A DNA stretch of 64,000 bases from Symbiodinium natans (GCA_905221605.1 CAJNDS010002121.1:459501-523500), one strand, 5' to 3'. Shown: positions 21,276 through 31,850, counted from the stretch's first letter. Notes: a model not told the origin generated them from the sequence alone. Made by a program: numbers and translations.

Positions 21276-21391
21276 GTGTGCCCTCAGAAATGGAAACCCG
21301 AAACCCTCAAACCCCTAAACCTGAAGCCCAAGACCCACCTGCCAACAACTCCCAAATTGCAGGCCTCTCGGTTTTCCTTCACTGCGGGCTT

Positions 21392-21486
21392 GCCCAGATC
21401 TTCCAAAACCCCTTAATGAAGGAATATGCCCCTTCGTAGAAATTGGGTTACATTCCTTAACTAAGGGGTTTTGGAAGATCTGGGTA
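21392..21486. mobile_element. Palindromic element family B, copy 2
   Basis: CCCAGATCTTCCAAAACCCC at the left and GGGGTTTTGGAAGATCTGGG at the right are perfect inverted repeats of 20 bp. Confidence 0.95.
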
Positions 21487-21724
21487 CGATCCGTAGCCTC
21501 TACCTTTTCATGAGTTGCTCTAAAAGTCGACGTGTATAGGCAGGTGCCAAAGTGCGGCTGAAGATGGAACGTTAGGTTCTGTTGGGTTGTTTTCTGTTTT
21601 TTTGTTTTGTTTTTTTTTTAGCTGTTGGGATGCTTTCTGTCTGTTCTATGTACTTATCCAATGCACTTGTGCTTTTCGGATTGCTTAGGGTTTGGGGCTT
21701 GCCTCCTGTGCGTCTGACTTTCAG

Positions 21725-21785
21725 GCAGATGTATAGCATGTGGGTGACTCGGCTGCAAGCACCCCACGGCAGTATCTCAAGATAA
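21725..21785 (+). CDS. Candidate terminal exon
   Basis: Acceptor gtctgactttcag, then QMYSMWVTRLQAPHGSISR and a TAA stop. No telomere-type repeats follow for about 400 bp, consistent with a gene end. Product unknown. Confidence 0.4.
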
Positions 21786-22004
21786 AGCAACATATATCTA
21801 TAACACAATATGTGTGTTTATTATGTTTATTTATTAATAACCCTAGAATCCACAAGCTCCACTGCCTGAAATCCCACATCCCTGAACCCAAATCCTCCTG
21901 CTGCAAATCTAGAGTTAAGGGTGGGGTCTACAACCCCCCAATCCCTGAGCCGTAGCCCTCCGCACCGTACGGGTATGCCCGAAAATTCTTGCAACAGCCC
22001 TGAA

Positions 22005-22119
22005 CTAGGACCGGGAGTAGGCCCCCTTTTTGTTTTTTCTTTTTTTGGGGTTGGGGTTCCCTATCCCCTTAAAACCAAAAAGGGTACCCTTTTTGTTCCT
22101 AGGATACTCCCGGGTCTAG
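22005..22119. mobile_element. Palindromic element family C, copy 1
   Basis: CTAGGACCGGGAGTAGGCCCC at the left and GGATACTCCCGGGTCTAG at the right. A second copy is at 46,784-46,895. The downstream 22,124-22,210 is open (PRRTAGRGANYKSENCW). Confidence 0.85.
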
Positions 22120-22810
22120 TTAGCCCCACGAAGAACGGCCGGAAGAGGAGCAAACTACAAAAGTGAAAACTGCTGGCGGGGGCCACCCTCAGGGTATTCG
22201 GATTCATTGGGTTTTAGGGTTTGGGGTTTAGGGTTTCGGGCGGATGGGCTCTCTCTCCTGCCACCATTCCTTGTCTAGGTCCCCCAAGTTCACCTTTCGA
22301 TGCAAGCAAAGGCTCACATTCAGGGTTTAGGGTTTAGGGTTAGGGTTTAGGGTTTAGGGTTTCAGCATGCTGAATGTAGGTACCGGGAACTTTTTGCTTC
22401 ATGCGACCAGGCACGTGGCTCATTCTTGCTTTGAACCCTAAGCCCTAGACTCCGAAGTGTAAATCCTCAACCCTCAACCCTACCGGTAGCCCCTTTTTTC
22501 ACAGGACATAGAAGGAGTTCATAAGAAGGAGCCCCGAAAAAAAAAGGTTAGGTTCTATGGGCTACAGGTTGGGATGCTGTCCCTTAGGGTTTAGGGCTTA
22601 GGGCTTAGGGCTTAGGGTTTAGGGTTTAGGGCTTAGTAGGGATTATCAGTGCCCCCTGTTATAATCCCTCTTAAGGACTGTTAACTATAAGGGGGAACAT
22701 CCCAGATGCTTGGTCATACCCTTATTTCCATTTTTAGCGCCCTAAAGCCTAAACCCAAATCCCTAAACCCTAAACCCTGAACCCTAAACCCTAAATCCTA
22801 AATCCTACAG

Positions 22811-22894
22811 CGACCCTAGCTTGCGGGGCGACTTGGTATTGTTGCAAGTCTACACCCTCCATCCAGATCCTTTGCATGCAGGACTCTTGCCCAG
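22811..22894 (+). CDS. Candidate exon, unknown product
   Basis: Bounded by tcctacag and CCCAG|GTAGG. The frame reads DPSLRGDLVLLQVYTLHPDP then LHAGLLP. Splice signals on both sides make it a good exon. Family unknown. Confidence 0.5.
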
Positions 22895-23021
22895 GTAGGT
22901 GTTTGGGATATCTTATGTTTTCCCTTATTTGGGTTTCAGAGGACCATACTTAGGAATGTTTTCTGAGTGGGTTTTAAAAAGGGCCATCCTAGTTACGCAA
23001 GCCCTGAACCCTGAACCCTGA

Positions 23022-23106
23022 ACCCTGAACCCTAAACCCTAAACCCTAAACCCTAAACCCTAAACCCTAAACCCTAAACCCTAAACCCTAAACCCTAAAC
23101 CCTAAC
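23022..23106 (-). repeat. (CCCTAAA)n array
   Basis: About twelve CCCTAAA units preceded by four CCCTGAA units. Confidence 0.95.
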
Positions 23107-23127
23107 CTTAAATCCAAGCCCACTCAG

Positions 23128-23169
23128 GAAGTCCTTCAGGATCAGCAGGCCCGAGCGGTGGAGATCCTT
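23128..23169 (+). CDS. Candidate short exon
   Basis: cactcag, then EVLQDQQARAVEIL, then GTAACC where element F starts. The palindrome begins at the donor. Confidence 0.45.
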
Positions 23170-23332
23170 GTAACCTACCCCCTGGTTCTACGTAGGGAAT
23201 GGGGGAATTCGGGGCCCGAAACATACCCTTAAGGGGTGTAGGTTCTACGTAGGGAATGGGGTAATTCGGGGCCCCTTAAGGCATAAGGGATTGTGTATCT
23301 CATTCCCTCATTCCCTACTAAGAACCAGCCAG
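23169..23332. mobile_element. Palindromic element family F
   Basis: 'ggttctacgtagggaatggg' occurs twice (about 23,182 and 23,242) and is answered by the inverted 'cattccctactaagaacc' at the right end. About 160 bp, no coding. Confidence 0.8.
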
Positions 23333-23945
23333 ACTAAGTGGAATTCTTTGCGGAGTTTTTTTAATGTCAAGACGTTGACCGGCAGTTCGGGACCTTGGGC
23401 AAGACATATCTTGCCTTATGGGTAGTTCTCCAAATTCGGGTCCCTTTCTTTTTTTGGGTCCGTAATTTAAAGGTGCCGTACTAATTATCTAGGCCCAAGA
23501 AGGGACCCTAATTTACGTAGGGAACTACCCTTATTGCACTCTGGGTATTATCGGGTCCTTGTTCGGAGTACGTATTGTCACTTCGGTTTACGGAGCATGC
23601 CCAGGCGCTTGTTGGCAGTTTCCATACGTTTGGCTATTACCAGCCCTAAACCCTAAACCCTAAACCCTCAGCCCTAAACCCTAAGCCCTAAGCCCTAAAC
23701 CCCTAAACCCCTAAACCCCTAAACCCCTGAACCCTAAAACCCTACCCACCATGCAGGGCCTCGCATGGGCTTTCTCCAAAAATGGGTGCCCCTCATACCA
23801 GGGTTTAGGTTCCCTTACCCCCTGGAAGCCAAAAACGGGCACTCGGTTTATTCCCAGGGTTACTCTTGGGTCTAGAATATCTCCAGAACCCATAATAGGA
23901 ACCAACCCTAAACCCTAAACCCGAAACCCGAAACCCGAAACCCTA

Positions 23946-24048
23946 AACCCCAAACCCCAAACCCCAAACCCCAAACCCCAAACCCCAAACCCCAAACCCC
24001 AAACCCCAAACCCCAAACCCCAAACCCCAAACCCCAAACCCCAAACCC
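23946..24048 (-). repeat. (CCCCAAA)n variant array
   Basis: About fourteen perfect CCCCAAA heptamers, a homogeneous variant of CCCTAAA. It suggests local expansion after arrival rather than telomerase copying of the standard template. Confidence 0.95.
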
Positions 24049-24140
24049 TACCTCAAAATAGGTACCGAAACTTTGGGAAACCCCCACATGGCTCGATCGA
24101 CCAAATGCCTTAAACCCAAGACCCCAAAACCCCTCAGTTA

Positions 24141-24270
24141 AGATGTTCCCCTCAAAGACTAACAGTCCTTAATAGGGAATATCGTACCCCCTATTCTAAT
24201 CCCTATTAAGGACTAATCCCCATTAAGGACCAATCCCTACTAAGGACTGTTAGTAAACGGGGGAACATCC
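24141..24270. mobile_element. Palindromic element family E, copy 3
   Basis: 'agatgttcccctcaaagact' / 'aacagtccttaatagggaat' at the left and 'aaggactgttag...gggggaacatcc' at the right, with an internal duplicated segment (attaaggacta / attaaggacca). Confidence 0.85.
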
Positions 24271-24792
24271 CAACCCCTCAATCTCTGCTAAGGTCCAAGG
24301 AGTTTCGCCAAAACCCTGAGTCCTAACCTCCAGAGCGAAGAATCTTCAGAAGTTTATGGTTCAGGGTTTAGGGTTTAGGGTGGGTTTGAGGTGTAGGGTC
24401 TAAGGGTGTAGGGGCTGAGTGCTTAGGGGTTTAGGGCTAAACCCTAAACCCTAACAGTCTAAGGGTTGACCGAATTCTAGGGTTCTGAAGGGAGGGAGGG
24501 TTCAAGGGGGGTCTGTACCTCAAGCTTCCCGAATACTGCCTACTCCCTAAGGCTCCCTAAGCTTCCTAAGGTTCCCGCCTAATACCCAGAACCCTAAACC
24601 CTACCCCCTAAACCCTAATCCTCAGCCAAAAGCCCGATAAACCCTACCCCGCATAAACCCCCCTCCTTTGCGGGCCCTATGTCCCAGTTCAACAGCAGAC
24701 TCTACACTCGAAATGTTTAGGGTTTAGGATTGAGGGTAACTTAGGGCTCAGGGCTTAGGCTTAGGCTCCTCCAGCCTACAGTTTCTACAAGC

Positions 24793-24931
24793 CTTTGCCC
24801 CTGCTGCAGGAGGCTCTTGCGCAGCTGCAAGCCCAGAGTACGCCGAGGCGCTCTCCATTTGGACCGCCCGACGACGGAAGGCTACGTTTCTACATATTGT
24901 TGCGGAATATGTTCCCGGGAGTCAAACTTTC
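24793..24931 (+). CDS. Candidate exon, two open frames
   Basis: Two frames are open after cctgctgcag. One reads EALAQLQAQSTPRRSPFGPP, the other SPEYAEALSIWTARRRKATF then LHIVAEYVPGSQTF. I cannot decide between them without homologues; the second looks more protein-like. Confidence 0.4.
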
Positions 24932-25363
24932 AAGGGTTTTAGATTTAGGGTTTCGGGTTCGGGGGTTCGGGCTTAGTTTTCCCTAAGGGCTTCCCTTAGG
25001 ATGCTCCGAATATGGCCATTCTATTCCCTTACAGGATCTTGAAAAGGGTCCCAAACCCGAGGGCTCAACCTTAATGAGCTCCTAGTTCGGATCCCATGAT
25101 AAGTTCTCCCGTCGTGCCGAATTGAAAGCTCTAGGAGCCTTATGAAATGGAAAACCTTGCAAGTTGCTTCTGTAATAACCCCTAAACCCTAAACCCTAAG
25201 CCCTAAACCCTAAACCCTAAACTCTAAACCCTAAACCCTAAACCCCTGAACTGGCTGTACACCCTGAACCTTGAACTCTCCCTAAACCACAAACCCTAAA
25301 CCCATCACAGGGTTTAGGATTGAGGGTTTCGGGTTTAGGGTTCAGGGTTTAGCCTCACTCCAG

Positions 25364-25504
25364 GCTCCATTTGTTCAGTGCTGTTGTCGAAAACGTGGCA
25401 GCTGTACCTGGAACACCACACTCCAACTTCAGTGTCCTCTCTTCAACCTTGCAGAGTCACGAAGCACTCCCAAAATGTTCAGTGCGTGCAGTGGGCATCC
25501 GCAG
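25364..25504 (+). CDS. Candidate exon, unknown product
   Basis: Acceptor cctcactccag, 47 open codons (LHLFSAVVENVAAVPGTPHS then NFSVLSSTLQSHEALPKCSV), donor CGCAG|GTTGTG. Good coding look; no family recognised. Confidence 0.45.
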
Positions 25505-25736
25505 GTTGTGAATATTTCTCTGGAGGAGACCTAAACCGTAAGCCCCAGCTAAAACCTTAAATCTAGCTGTGGCAAGGCATAGTAGTGGGCTTTAGCTTCA
25601 CGCCCTGCACTAACCGGCCAGGGTTTAGTCGAAGTAGGATGGTTAAATCCTTGCTAGCCATATAACCAATCTGCATGCACTCTTAACGCATTCAGGGTTT
25701 GTGGTGCTGAGGATTTAGGGTTTAGAGTTTCGGGGA

Positions 25737-26030
25737 TTTAGAGCTTCGAGTCTTGACCTTCAACGCCGGGGCTGTTGGGAGGCCCCATTGCGTAGCTGCA
25801 GGCAATGCTAGCAACCCGGTCAACGCAATGCTTGGGTTCTGGAGAATCTCTAGCATTTTCAGGTGGGGATGCCTTGCAATCTCCAAAAGAGGAAACCCTG
25901 CAATTCCTCAACCCGTAAACCCTAAACCCTAAAGCCCTACAGTCTTCACACGAGGCTCACGCCGCAAACGCCCGCATCTATGGCGCTCACCCCCATGACG
26001 CGTGCGCGCTCCTTGCAGTATGGCATCGTG
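25737..26030 (+). CDS. Candidate exons, unknown product
   Basis: 25,737-25,915 is open (LRVLTFNAGAVGRPHC then VNAMLGFWRISSIFRWGC) into a CCCTAAA stretch. 25,938-26,030 is open (EAHAANARIYGAHPHDACAL then LAVWHRGS) up to element G copy 1. They may be consecutive exons. No family recognised. Confidence 0.4.
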
Positions 26031-26036
26031 GCAGTT

Positions 26037-26145
26037 GATGTGGGGGTTTCCCCAAGTAAGGTAACCCTTAATATAGTCCCCAAATAGCAGGATTCCCTTA
26101 TAATGAGGACCCCAATAAGGTAACCCCATTTTCTGACACCCCCAT
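26037..26145. mobile_element. Palindromic element family G, copy 1
   Basis: GTGGGGGTTTCCCCAAGTAAG at the left and CATTTTCTGACACCCCCAT at the right; inner 'atagtccccaaatagcaggattcccttataa'. Family members share ATGGGGGTTTCCGAAA / ...GTAAACCCCCA ends. Confidence 0.8.
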
Positions 26146-26469
26146 CTTCTGCCCTAAGGTTTTGCATGAGGTAATAAGGTTTTTTGCCGGGCCTTCGAAC
26201 CCATGTACCTCAAAAGTACACTTCGGTTCCTGTATGTGTATATATGTGTTTCCTATATATACATATGTAAATTATTTATGTAGTATGCGATATTGTACAG
26301 TACTGTCAGTTGTTGCCAAGTCATTTCGTCATTCGTTTATATTTCACAATATTTCTTTCCAGCTGTAATGCAGTACATATGTATATATCTATCTATCTAT
26401 ATATATATATATATATATATATGGGTTTGTGTTTTTTTGGGGGGCTCAGGTTTAAGAATGGCACACGGG

Positions 26470-26640
26470 TTGCACACCCGCGAAACATACCCCGTAACAT
26501 ACCCCGAAACATACCCCCGAAACATACCCCGTAACATACCCCCGAAATTGCAGGTAAAGTAGCTCCTGATGCCGCGAAACATACCCGAAACATACCCCCG
26601 AAACATACCCCGAAACATACCCCGAAACATACCCGCGCCC
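26470..26640. repeat. Minisatellite of (C)GAAACATACCCC
   Basis: About ten 11-12 bp units in two groups, interrupted by 'gaaattgcaggtaaagtagctcctgatgccg'. That interruption contains CAG|GTAAAG, which could be a splice site. Confidence 0.9.
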
Positions 26641-26671
26641 ATTAAAATACAAACCCATATTTATATTCTAC

Positions 26672-26757
26672 AGATAGGTCGAAAGATAGGTCGATGCATA
26701 AAGAAGAAGTGCTGCGAAGCCCATGTAGTTTACCTCCAAATCCATCAGAACTCGTAG
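26672..26757 (+). CDS. Candidate terminal exon
   Basis: After atattctacag the frame reads IGRKIGRCIKKKCCEAHVVY then LQIHQNS and a TAG stop. Basic, cysteine-containing tail; product unknown. Confidence 0.35.
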
Positions 26758-27135
26758 TCCCAGAGCGGCCGAACATCAAATATAGGGTAGTATTGGGGTC
26801 TTTCATGGGTCCCTTTCTAAGGGCCCCGTACTAAGGGACCATGTAACTACCCTCCGAGATGAAATTAAACCCTGATTGTACCCTAGTTGAGCTCCAAGAG
26901 AATCGGATCCTAAACCCGAAACCCTAAACCCCAAACTCGGAACCCCAAGAACGTAGTCAGGAATACAAAGGGAATATGAGGACCCTGGTAGGTAGATTCC
27001 TACTATATTCCTACTATATCCTTGGGCTTCCCTGTTTGGGGTTTCCATGCCCTAAAAACCTAACCCTAAACCTAACCCTAAACCCCAAACCCTGAACCCT
27101 GAACCCGAAACCCTGAACCCTAAACCCAAGCTCAG

Positions 27136-27232
27136 GTCCTGGCATGTTCAGGAGCTTACCCGCCGTTCCGCAGAAGCCGGATCACCGCCTCAGCGTGACG
27201 GACCAGCTGCCAGACTTTACGTGCCTTGGCTG
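27136..27232 (+). CDS. Candidate exon, unknown product
   Basis: Acceptor aagctcag. The frame reads GMFRSLPAVPQKPDHRLSVT then DQLPDFTCLG, followed within a few bases by GGTTTAGGG, whose GT could be the donor. Confidence 0.45.
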
Positions 27233-27233
27233 A

Positions 27234-27345
27234 GGGTTTAGGGTTTAGGGTTTAGGGTTTAGGGTTTAGGGTTTAGGGTTTAGGGTTTAGGGTTTAGGGT
27301 TTAGGGTTTAGGGTTTAGGGTTTAGGGTTTAGGGTTTAGGGTCTA
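27234..27345 (+). repeat. (TTTAGGG)n array
   Basis: About fifteen units directly at the 3' edge of the preceding candidate exon. Confidence 0.95.
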
Positions 27346-28951
27346 GGTTTAGGGATGGGGGGATCAGGACGGACGTGTGGGTTGGCTTCGGATTTAGGGT
27401 TTGGGGATGAGGCCGACAGTTTGCCTCCTCACCATGTGTGCCACAGAACGAAGAGTTCAAGAATCCCTGAAACCCATCAAACGGTATAGAGTTTAGGGTG
27501 TAGGGTTTAGGCTTTCGGAGCGCAGAGCCTGCAAAGTTTTAGTTGTGGAGTTTGTCTCCAGGTAGGGCTTAGATTCTGAAAGCCCTCGATCTCAAATCCT
27601 GAATCCTACGCCCTACATCCATCTGAAGTCTAGGGCTGAAGGGCGTAGGGCTTCGGGGTTTGAGATGTAGTAACCCTAAACCCTAAACCCTAAACCCTAA
27701 ACCCTAAACCCTAAACCCGTAGGGTTGTTTAGGGCTTGAAAGAGGAGTGGCTGGGTCAGAAAGCTCTAAAAACCCTGGCCCAAGTCCCAAGGTGAACTAA
27801 CTGGCGACGTGGTTGGAGGCAGGCAAGGGTCCTGAGGGTTTCCAGCAAACTCCATAAAGTTAGAACCTGGTTTGAGGACGGTTAGTGCTGGGATTCCCTT
27901 TAGCAACCCCCTTGGCATGGAAGGATAATGATATTCCAACGATCGGGAGTTTACTGTAGAGCCTGGTCTTCACTACAAAACCCTGAACTCTAAGCCCAAA
28001 AGCCCTCAACGAATCCCTAAGCAACTGCAGCTTAGGCCTTAGGATGGGGCAGGCACCCTAAACCCTAAACCCTAAACCCTAAAAACACTTAGATTTGGGC
28101 TTGTAGCGGAAGGCTCGAAGCGGTGCTCAGCCCTCCCCCGCCCCACCCCAGGGTAGTTTAGGGTTTAGGGTTGAGCGTTTCGGGACTATAGGGTTTAGAG
28201 TCTAAACCTTAAACCCTAAACCCTAAACCCTAAGCCCCCAAAGCCTTTTTTAAAACCTGAGCCCCCTAAGCCCGTGGCAAGCCCAGCACCTTCCCGCGGC
28301 AAGGCCAAGTGAGGAGAAGCCAGCAAAACAGGCCGCTTTGATAAGTTGACCTTGAGCCAACACCCGCCCCAAAGTCCCGATATAGGAAGTACTTTAAGGC
28401 CCCGAGTATGCCCTATTTAGGTACATGGACCCTTAGGGAAGCTTCTAAGAAGCTTGAGATGAGGGTTCAAGGTTCGGGGTTCAGAGTTGCGGATTTAGGT
28501 TTTAAGGTTTTGGTCTTAAGCCACTATCATGCCCCACGTACCTCGCGTTGCCCTGTAGTGCCCATTGAGGTGTGTATGGTGCAGGGGGGGGGGGTTCTCT
28601 AAATTATGGGGGGCCCTAAACCCTCAACCCAAAAACTTGACCCCTAAACCCTAAACCGCAAACCCAAACCTTGAATTAAATGCAATTGCCCTTGAACCCT
28701 GAGCCCTTCCTAAGACCCGCAACCCTTTACTACGACTACGAGTCCCACCCCAAAGCCGCAAAGCCACCATGAAGTTGCTAGGGTTTAGGGTTTAGGGTTT
28801 AGGGTTTAGGGTTTAGGGTTTAGGGTCATGGGTCATGGGTCATAGGGTTTAGGGTTCAGGGGTTAGGGTTTAGGCTCATTGCGTGTTGAAATTGGGGCTT
28901 AGGGGTACAGGACGGGAAAGGATGCTGTTGGGCTGCGTTTAGGGGCTTCAG

Positions 28952-29144
28952 GGGGTTCCCCTACATCCCCCTGTCTATGCTCCCCCCCCCCCTAGGTTCC
29001 CCCCTTGAATAACCTGGATTCGGCTTGATTATCCCTAAGTAGCCTTAATTCTGGGGGGAACCTAGCGGGGGTAGCCCTAAACCCTAACCCTAAACCCTAA
29101 ACCCTAGAAGGGTAGTATGGAGGGGCGTAGTAGGGGAACCCATG
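28952..29144. mobile_element. Palindromic element family H, copy 2, with telomere-type insert
   Basis: Ends GGGGGTTCCCCTACATCCCC and GGCGTAGTAGGGGAACCCATG pair. The right half is interrupted at about 29,070-29,105 by CCCTAAA units, so the telomere motif is inside the palindrome. Confidence 0.8.
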
Positions 29145-29359
29145 AGTTTATGGGCTGGTTTCGGGTTTAGGGGGTTTTGGGGCTTCAGGCTTTGCTCAGA
29201 AAAGGTGCTCAAAGCTGTGGAGGCATGAAGTGAGGATTCCCTGTAACTCTGTGCGCTCTTACTTAAAGCTGCAAAATAGCCCCCTGAATGCTAAACCCTA
29301 AACCCTAAACCCTAAACCCTAAACCCCTAAACCCTAAACCCTAAACCCTAGACCCTACA

Positions 29360-29885
29360 CACTTGGTGCTCAAGATCAAGATCCGGTGCCGTTCGGCCAA
29401 AGGCCCTGCGGTGCCCAAACCTGCACAGACTTCGAGTCTAAAGACTCGGGGCCCGGACGTTAAAGTCCTCTTCCCCTTCCTCGTGCATGTCTGGTATTTC
29501 TGTTGGCTGCTTTGGGGGGGGTTTTAGGAGAAGTTGAGGGTTAAGGGTTTAGGGTTTAGGGCTGAGAGTAGACTTCAGAGTCCCTAACCCTAAACCCTAA
29601 ACCCTAAACCCTAAACCCTAAACCCTAAACCCTAAACCCTAAACTCGCAAGGACAGAAAATAGCGAGTTGTGAAGTGAATTCTGGAAGGAAGGGCGTCGA
29701 ACTTGGCTGCCTCCCCCAGCGTGTGGGTTGTGTGGGGCATCACCAGCCTAGACCGTTTTGAAGGTTTAGGGTTTAGGGTTTAGGGTCTGGGGTTTGGGGT
29801 TTTAGGGTTTAGGGTCTGATATTAGGTAGACCGAGCCAAAGTGTTCTTCTTCTTGATGCCATATCAGCCTCTGAACAAACTTTAA
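29360..29885 (+). CDS. Candidate exons ending in a stop, unknown gene
   Basis: 29,360-29,470 is open in two frames. 29,645-29,757 is a 36-codon frame (SCEVNSGRKGVELGCLPQRV then GCVGHHQPRPF). 29,826-29,885, after gatattag, reads VDRAKVFFFLMPYQPLNKL and a TAA. The order and common strand suggest one gene end, but no family is recognised. Confidence 0.4.
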
Positions 29886-30099
29886 AGTTCTACATGTGCC
29901 CCCCCTGATATAATTCTAACCCAAAGCCCAAATCGGTTCACTGGAGTTGACCGAAGACATGGGCCCATTTGTGGGGTACGTACCCCAACGTATTATGGAA
30001 TCTGCTCTAAGAATACAGACCCACTAAACCCCAAACTCTTTTCAACTTAAAACCCTCTAGATGAACCCCTACCACCTTGAAACCCTAACCCTAAAACAA

Positions 30100-30720
30100 C
30101 CAAAACCCGAAACCTCCCGGCCTTAGGCCCTCTAGACTTTGAACCCTTGAAGCCCTTCAAGCCCTTACACTAAACCCTAAACCCTAAACCCTAAACCCTA
30201 AACCCTAAACCCTAATCCCTAAACCCTAAACCCTAAACCCTAAACCCTAAACCCTAAACCCCAAACCCCAAACCCTAAACCCTAAACCCTAAACCCTAAA
30301 CCCTAAACCCTAAACCCTAAACCCAACTGACAACCCTCAGCTCATAAGCTCCAAACCATCAAAATCCTCAGCCCTAACCCTTGCATCTTAAGCCGCCTAA
30401 GCCTTTCAACGCCTTAAAACCCTTGAAAGCCCATAAACCCTAAAAGCCCTTCACACCTTTAAAGCCCTAAGCCCTACACCCTACACCCTAAAAAGCCTGC
30501 AAAGCCCTAAACCCTAAACCCCACCACTGCCCACCACCCCCAAAACATGTAAAAGCCTTCATACCTCAGCCCGATACACCCAAAAGTCCCTTCAAAGCCC
30601 TAAGCCCCAAACCCCCCAAAAACCTTAAAAGCCTTAATGTCCCTAAACCCTAAACCCTGAGCTAAACCCTAAACCCCCCAAAACCCTTAAAAGCCTTAGT
30701 ATCTCAGCCCTAGCTCCCCC
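30100..30720 (-). repeat. Long CCCTAAA block, perfect core with degenerate flanks
   Basis: 30,169-30,325 is mostly perfect CCCTAAA. The rest (ccttgaaagccc, cctacaccctaaaaagcc and similar) is degenerate. I see no gene in it. Confidence 0.9.
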
Positions 30721-31073
30721 ACTTGCTTAAGACCCCCCCAAAAAAAGCAAATAAATGAAAAACAATCTTCCTTATAATGGTAATATAGGGATTATCATTC
30801 ACGATCTTCCTTTTCAGGGTAATATAGGAATAATTATTGACAATCTTCCTTATAAGCGTAAGGCAGGGATTATTATCCTTATGCTTGTTACGATTATGCT
30901 TATGATGATGGTGATGATGATTAGTATTATCTGTATAAGTATAGTTGGAACACGGGCCGTAGATTGCCGCAGTGTTTCCTGCATTTTTCCGATGTTTCCT
31001 GCAGTTTGCTGTTGTTCAGCTTTGGGGGGGGGGGGGGGGGAGGGGGGATAAGAACGTCATGCATATGGCTTCC

Positions 31074-31481
31074 ATGCACAAGACTCTGGTATTTACCGCG
31101 TTTTCGCCTCTTTGTACAACAGACTGCGCAAGGATGTGGAACAAGACACGTTGTCACAAGCGTCCATGCCAATTTCGACGATGCCCAAAACACTGGTATT
31201 TACCGCGTTTTGCCTCGTTGTACGACATACCGCGCAACAATGTGGAGCAGGACACGTTGTCACAAGCGTCGATGCCACTTGCGACGATGCCCAAAACACT
31301 GGTGTTTTTCCACGTTTTCGCCTCGTTGTACAACATACTGCGCAAGGATGTGGAAGAAGAAAAGCTGTCACAAGCGTCCATGCCTTTGGCTGAAGTACGA
31401 TCTCATTTAACACCAAAGCCCCCAATTCAGGAAACATCGAAGTACGTAGTTGTTTTACTGTTTTTTGGCCTCCTGTTTTAG
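31074..31481 (+). CDS. Open repeat region, MPKTLVF...SQASMPL units
   Basis: Three units encode variants of MPKTLVF, FASLYNILRKDVE and TLSQASMPL. Because the unit is 106-107 nt, not a multiple of three, successive units are read in different frames of one continuous open frame, which ends in a hydrophobic tail VVVLLFFGLLF and a TAG. It may be a minisatellite that happens to be open, or a frameshifting repeat protein. I do not recognise it. Confidence 0.3.
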   Translation: MHKTLVFTAFSPLCTTDCARMWNKTRCHKRPCQFRRCPKHWYLPRFASLYDIPRNNVEQDTLSQASMPLATMPKTLVFFHVFASLYNILRKDVEEEKLSQASMPLAEVRSHLTPKPPIQETSKYVVVLLFFGLLF

Positions 31482-31589
31482 GAATCCTCCAGAAACCCAG
31501 GTAGAACGTACGTTTTCGTACACCCAAACACCACCGCAATCTAGGACCCGTGTTCCGTATAGTTACTACTCTTATATTATGACGATGAA

Positions 31590-31663
31590 ACCCTAAACCC
31601 TAAACCCTAAACCCTAAACCCTAAACCCTAAACCCTAAACCCTAAACCCTAAACCCTAAACCC
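31590..31663 (-). repeat. (CCCTAAA)n array
   Basis: About eleven units inside the right part of the large family I structure. Confidence 0.95.
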
Positions 31664-31775
31664 TAACCTTTTGTTTTGTAGGGGGGGTTTTTAAGCAAAT
31701 AGTGGTGGCTCTCCTACATGCCCACACGTGCCGGGTTCTGACACCACCGGCCAGATCGTGGCTTCCTGGTGTATG

Positions 31776-31850
31776 GGGTTTAGGGTTTAGGGTTTAGGGT
31801 TTAGGGTTTAGGGTTTAGGGTTTAGGGTTTAGGGTTTAGGGTTTAGGGTT
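31776..31850 (+). repeat. (TTTAGGG)n array
   Basis: About eleven units. The segment before it (31,708-31,775) is open: ALLHAHTCRVLTPPARSWLP. Confidence 0.95.

Larger units (their letters stand above)
30721..31708. mobile_element. Family I element carrying a 106-nt tandem repeat cargo
   Basis: Left end TTGCTTAAGACCCCCCCAA at about 30,723; right end GGGGGGGTTTTTAAGCAAATA ending at 31,708. These match the two ends of the short family I elements at 11,490 and 47,951, but here they are about 980 bp apart. The interior has A+T-rich tcttccttataa repeats (30,765-30,880), a G20 run and three 106-107 nt units (31,074, 31,181, 31,287) that stay open in all frames. Confidence 0.6.

Noticed and set aside
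26470-26640. A CRISPR array
   Set aside because: The repeats are about 12 bp and contiguous, with no regular unique spacers and no cas genes; the window is eukaryotic. The same applies to other tandem arrays here.
26393-26658. Frames with repeated MFRGMFRG or RNIPRNIP motifs
   Set aside because: They are translations of the GAAACATACCCC minisatellite; period and phase explain them fully.
30927-31539. Minus-strand frames up to 148 codons over the 106-nt repeat
   Set aside because: Mirror frames of the tandem repeat. The plus-strand frame has the more protein-like end, so only that one is listed, and at low confidence.
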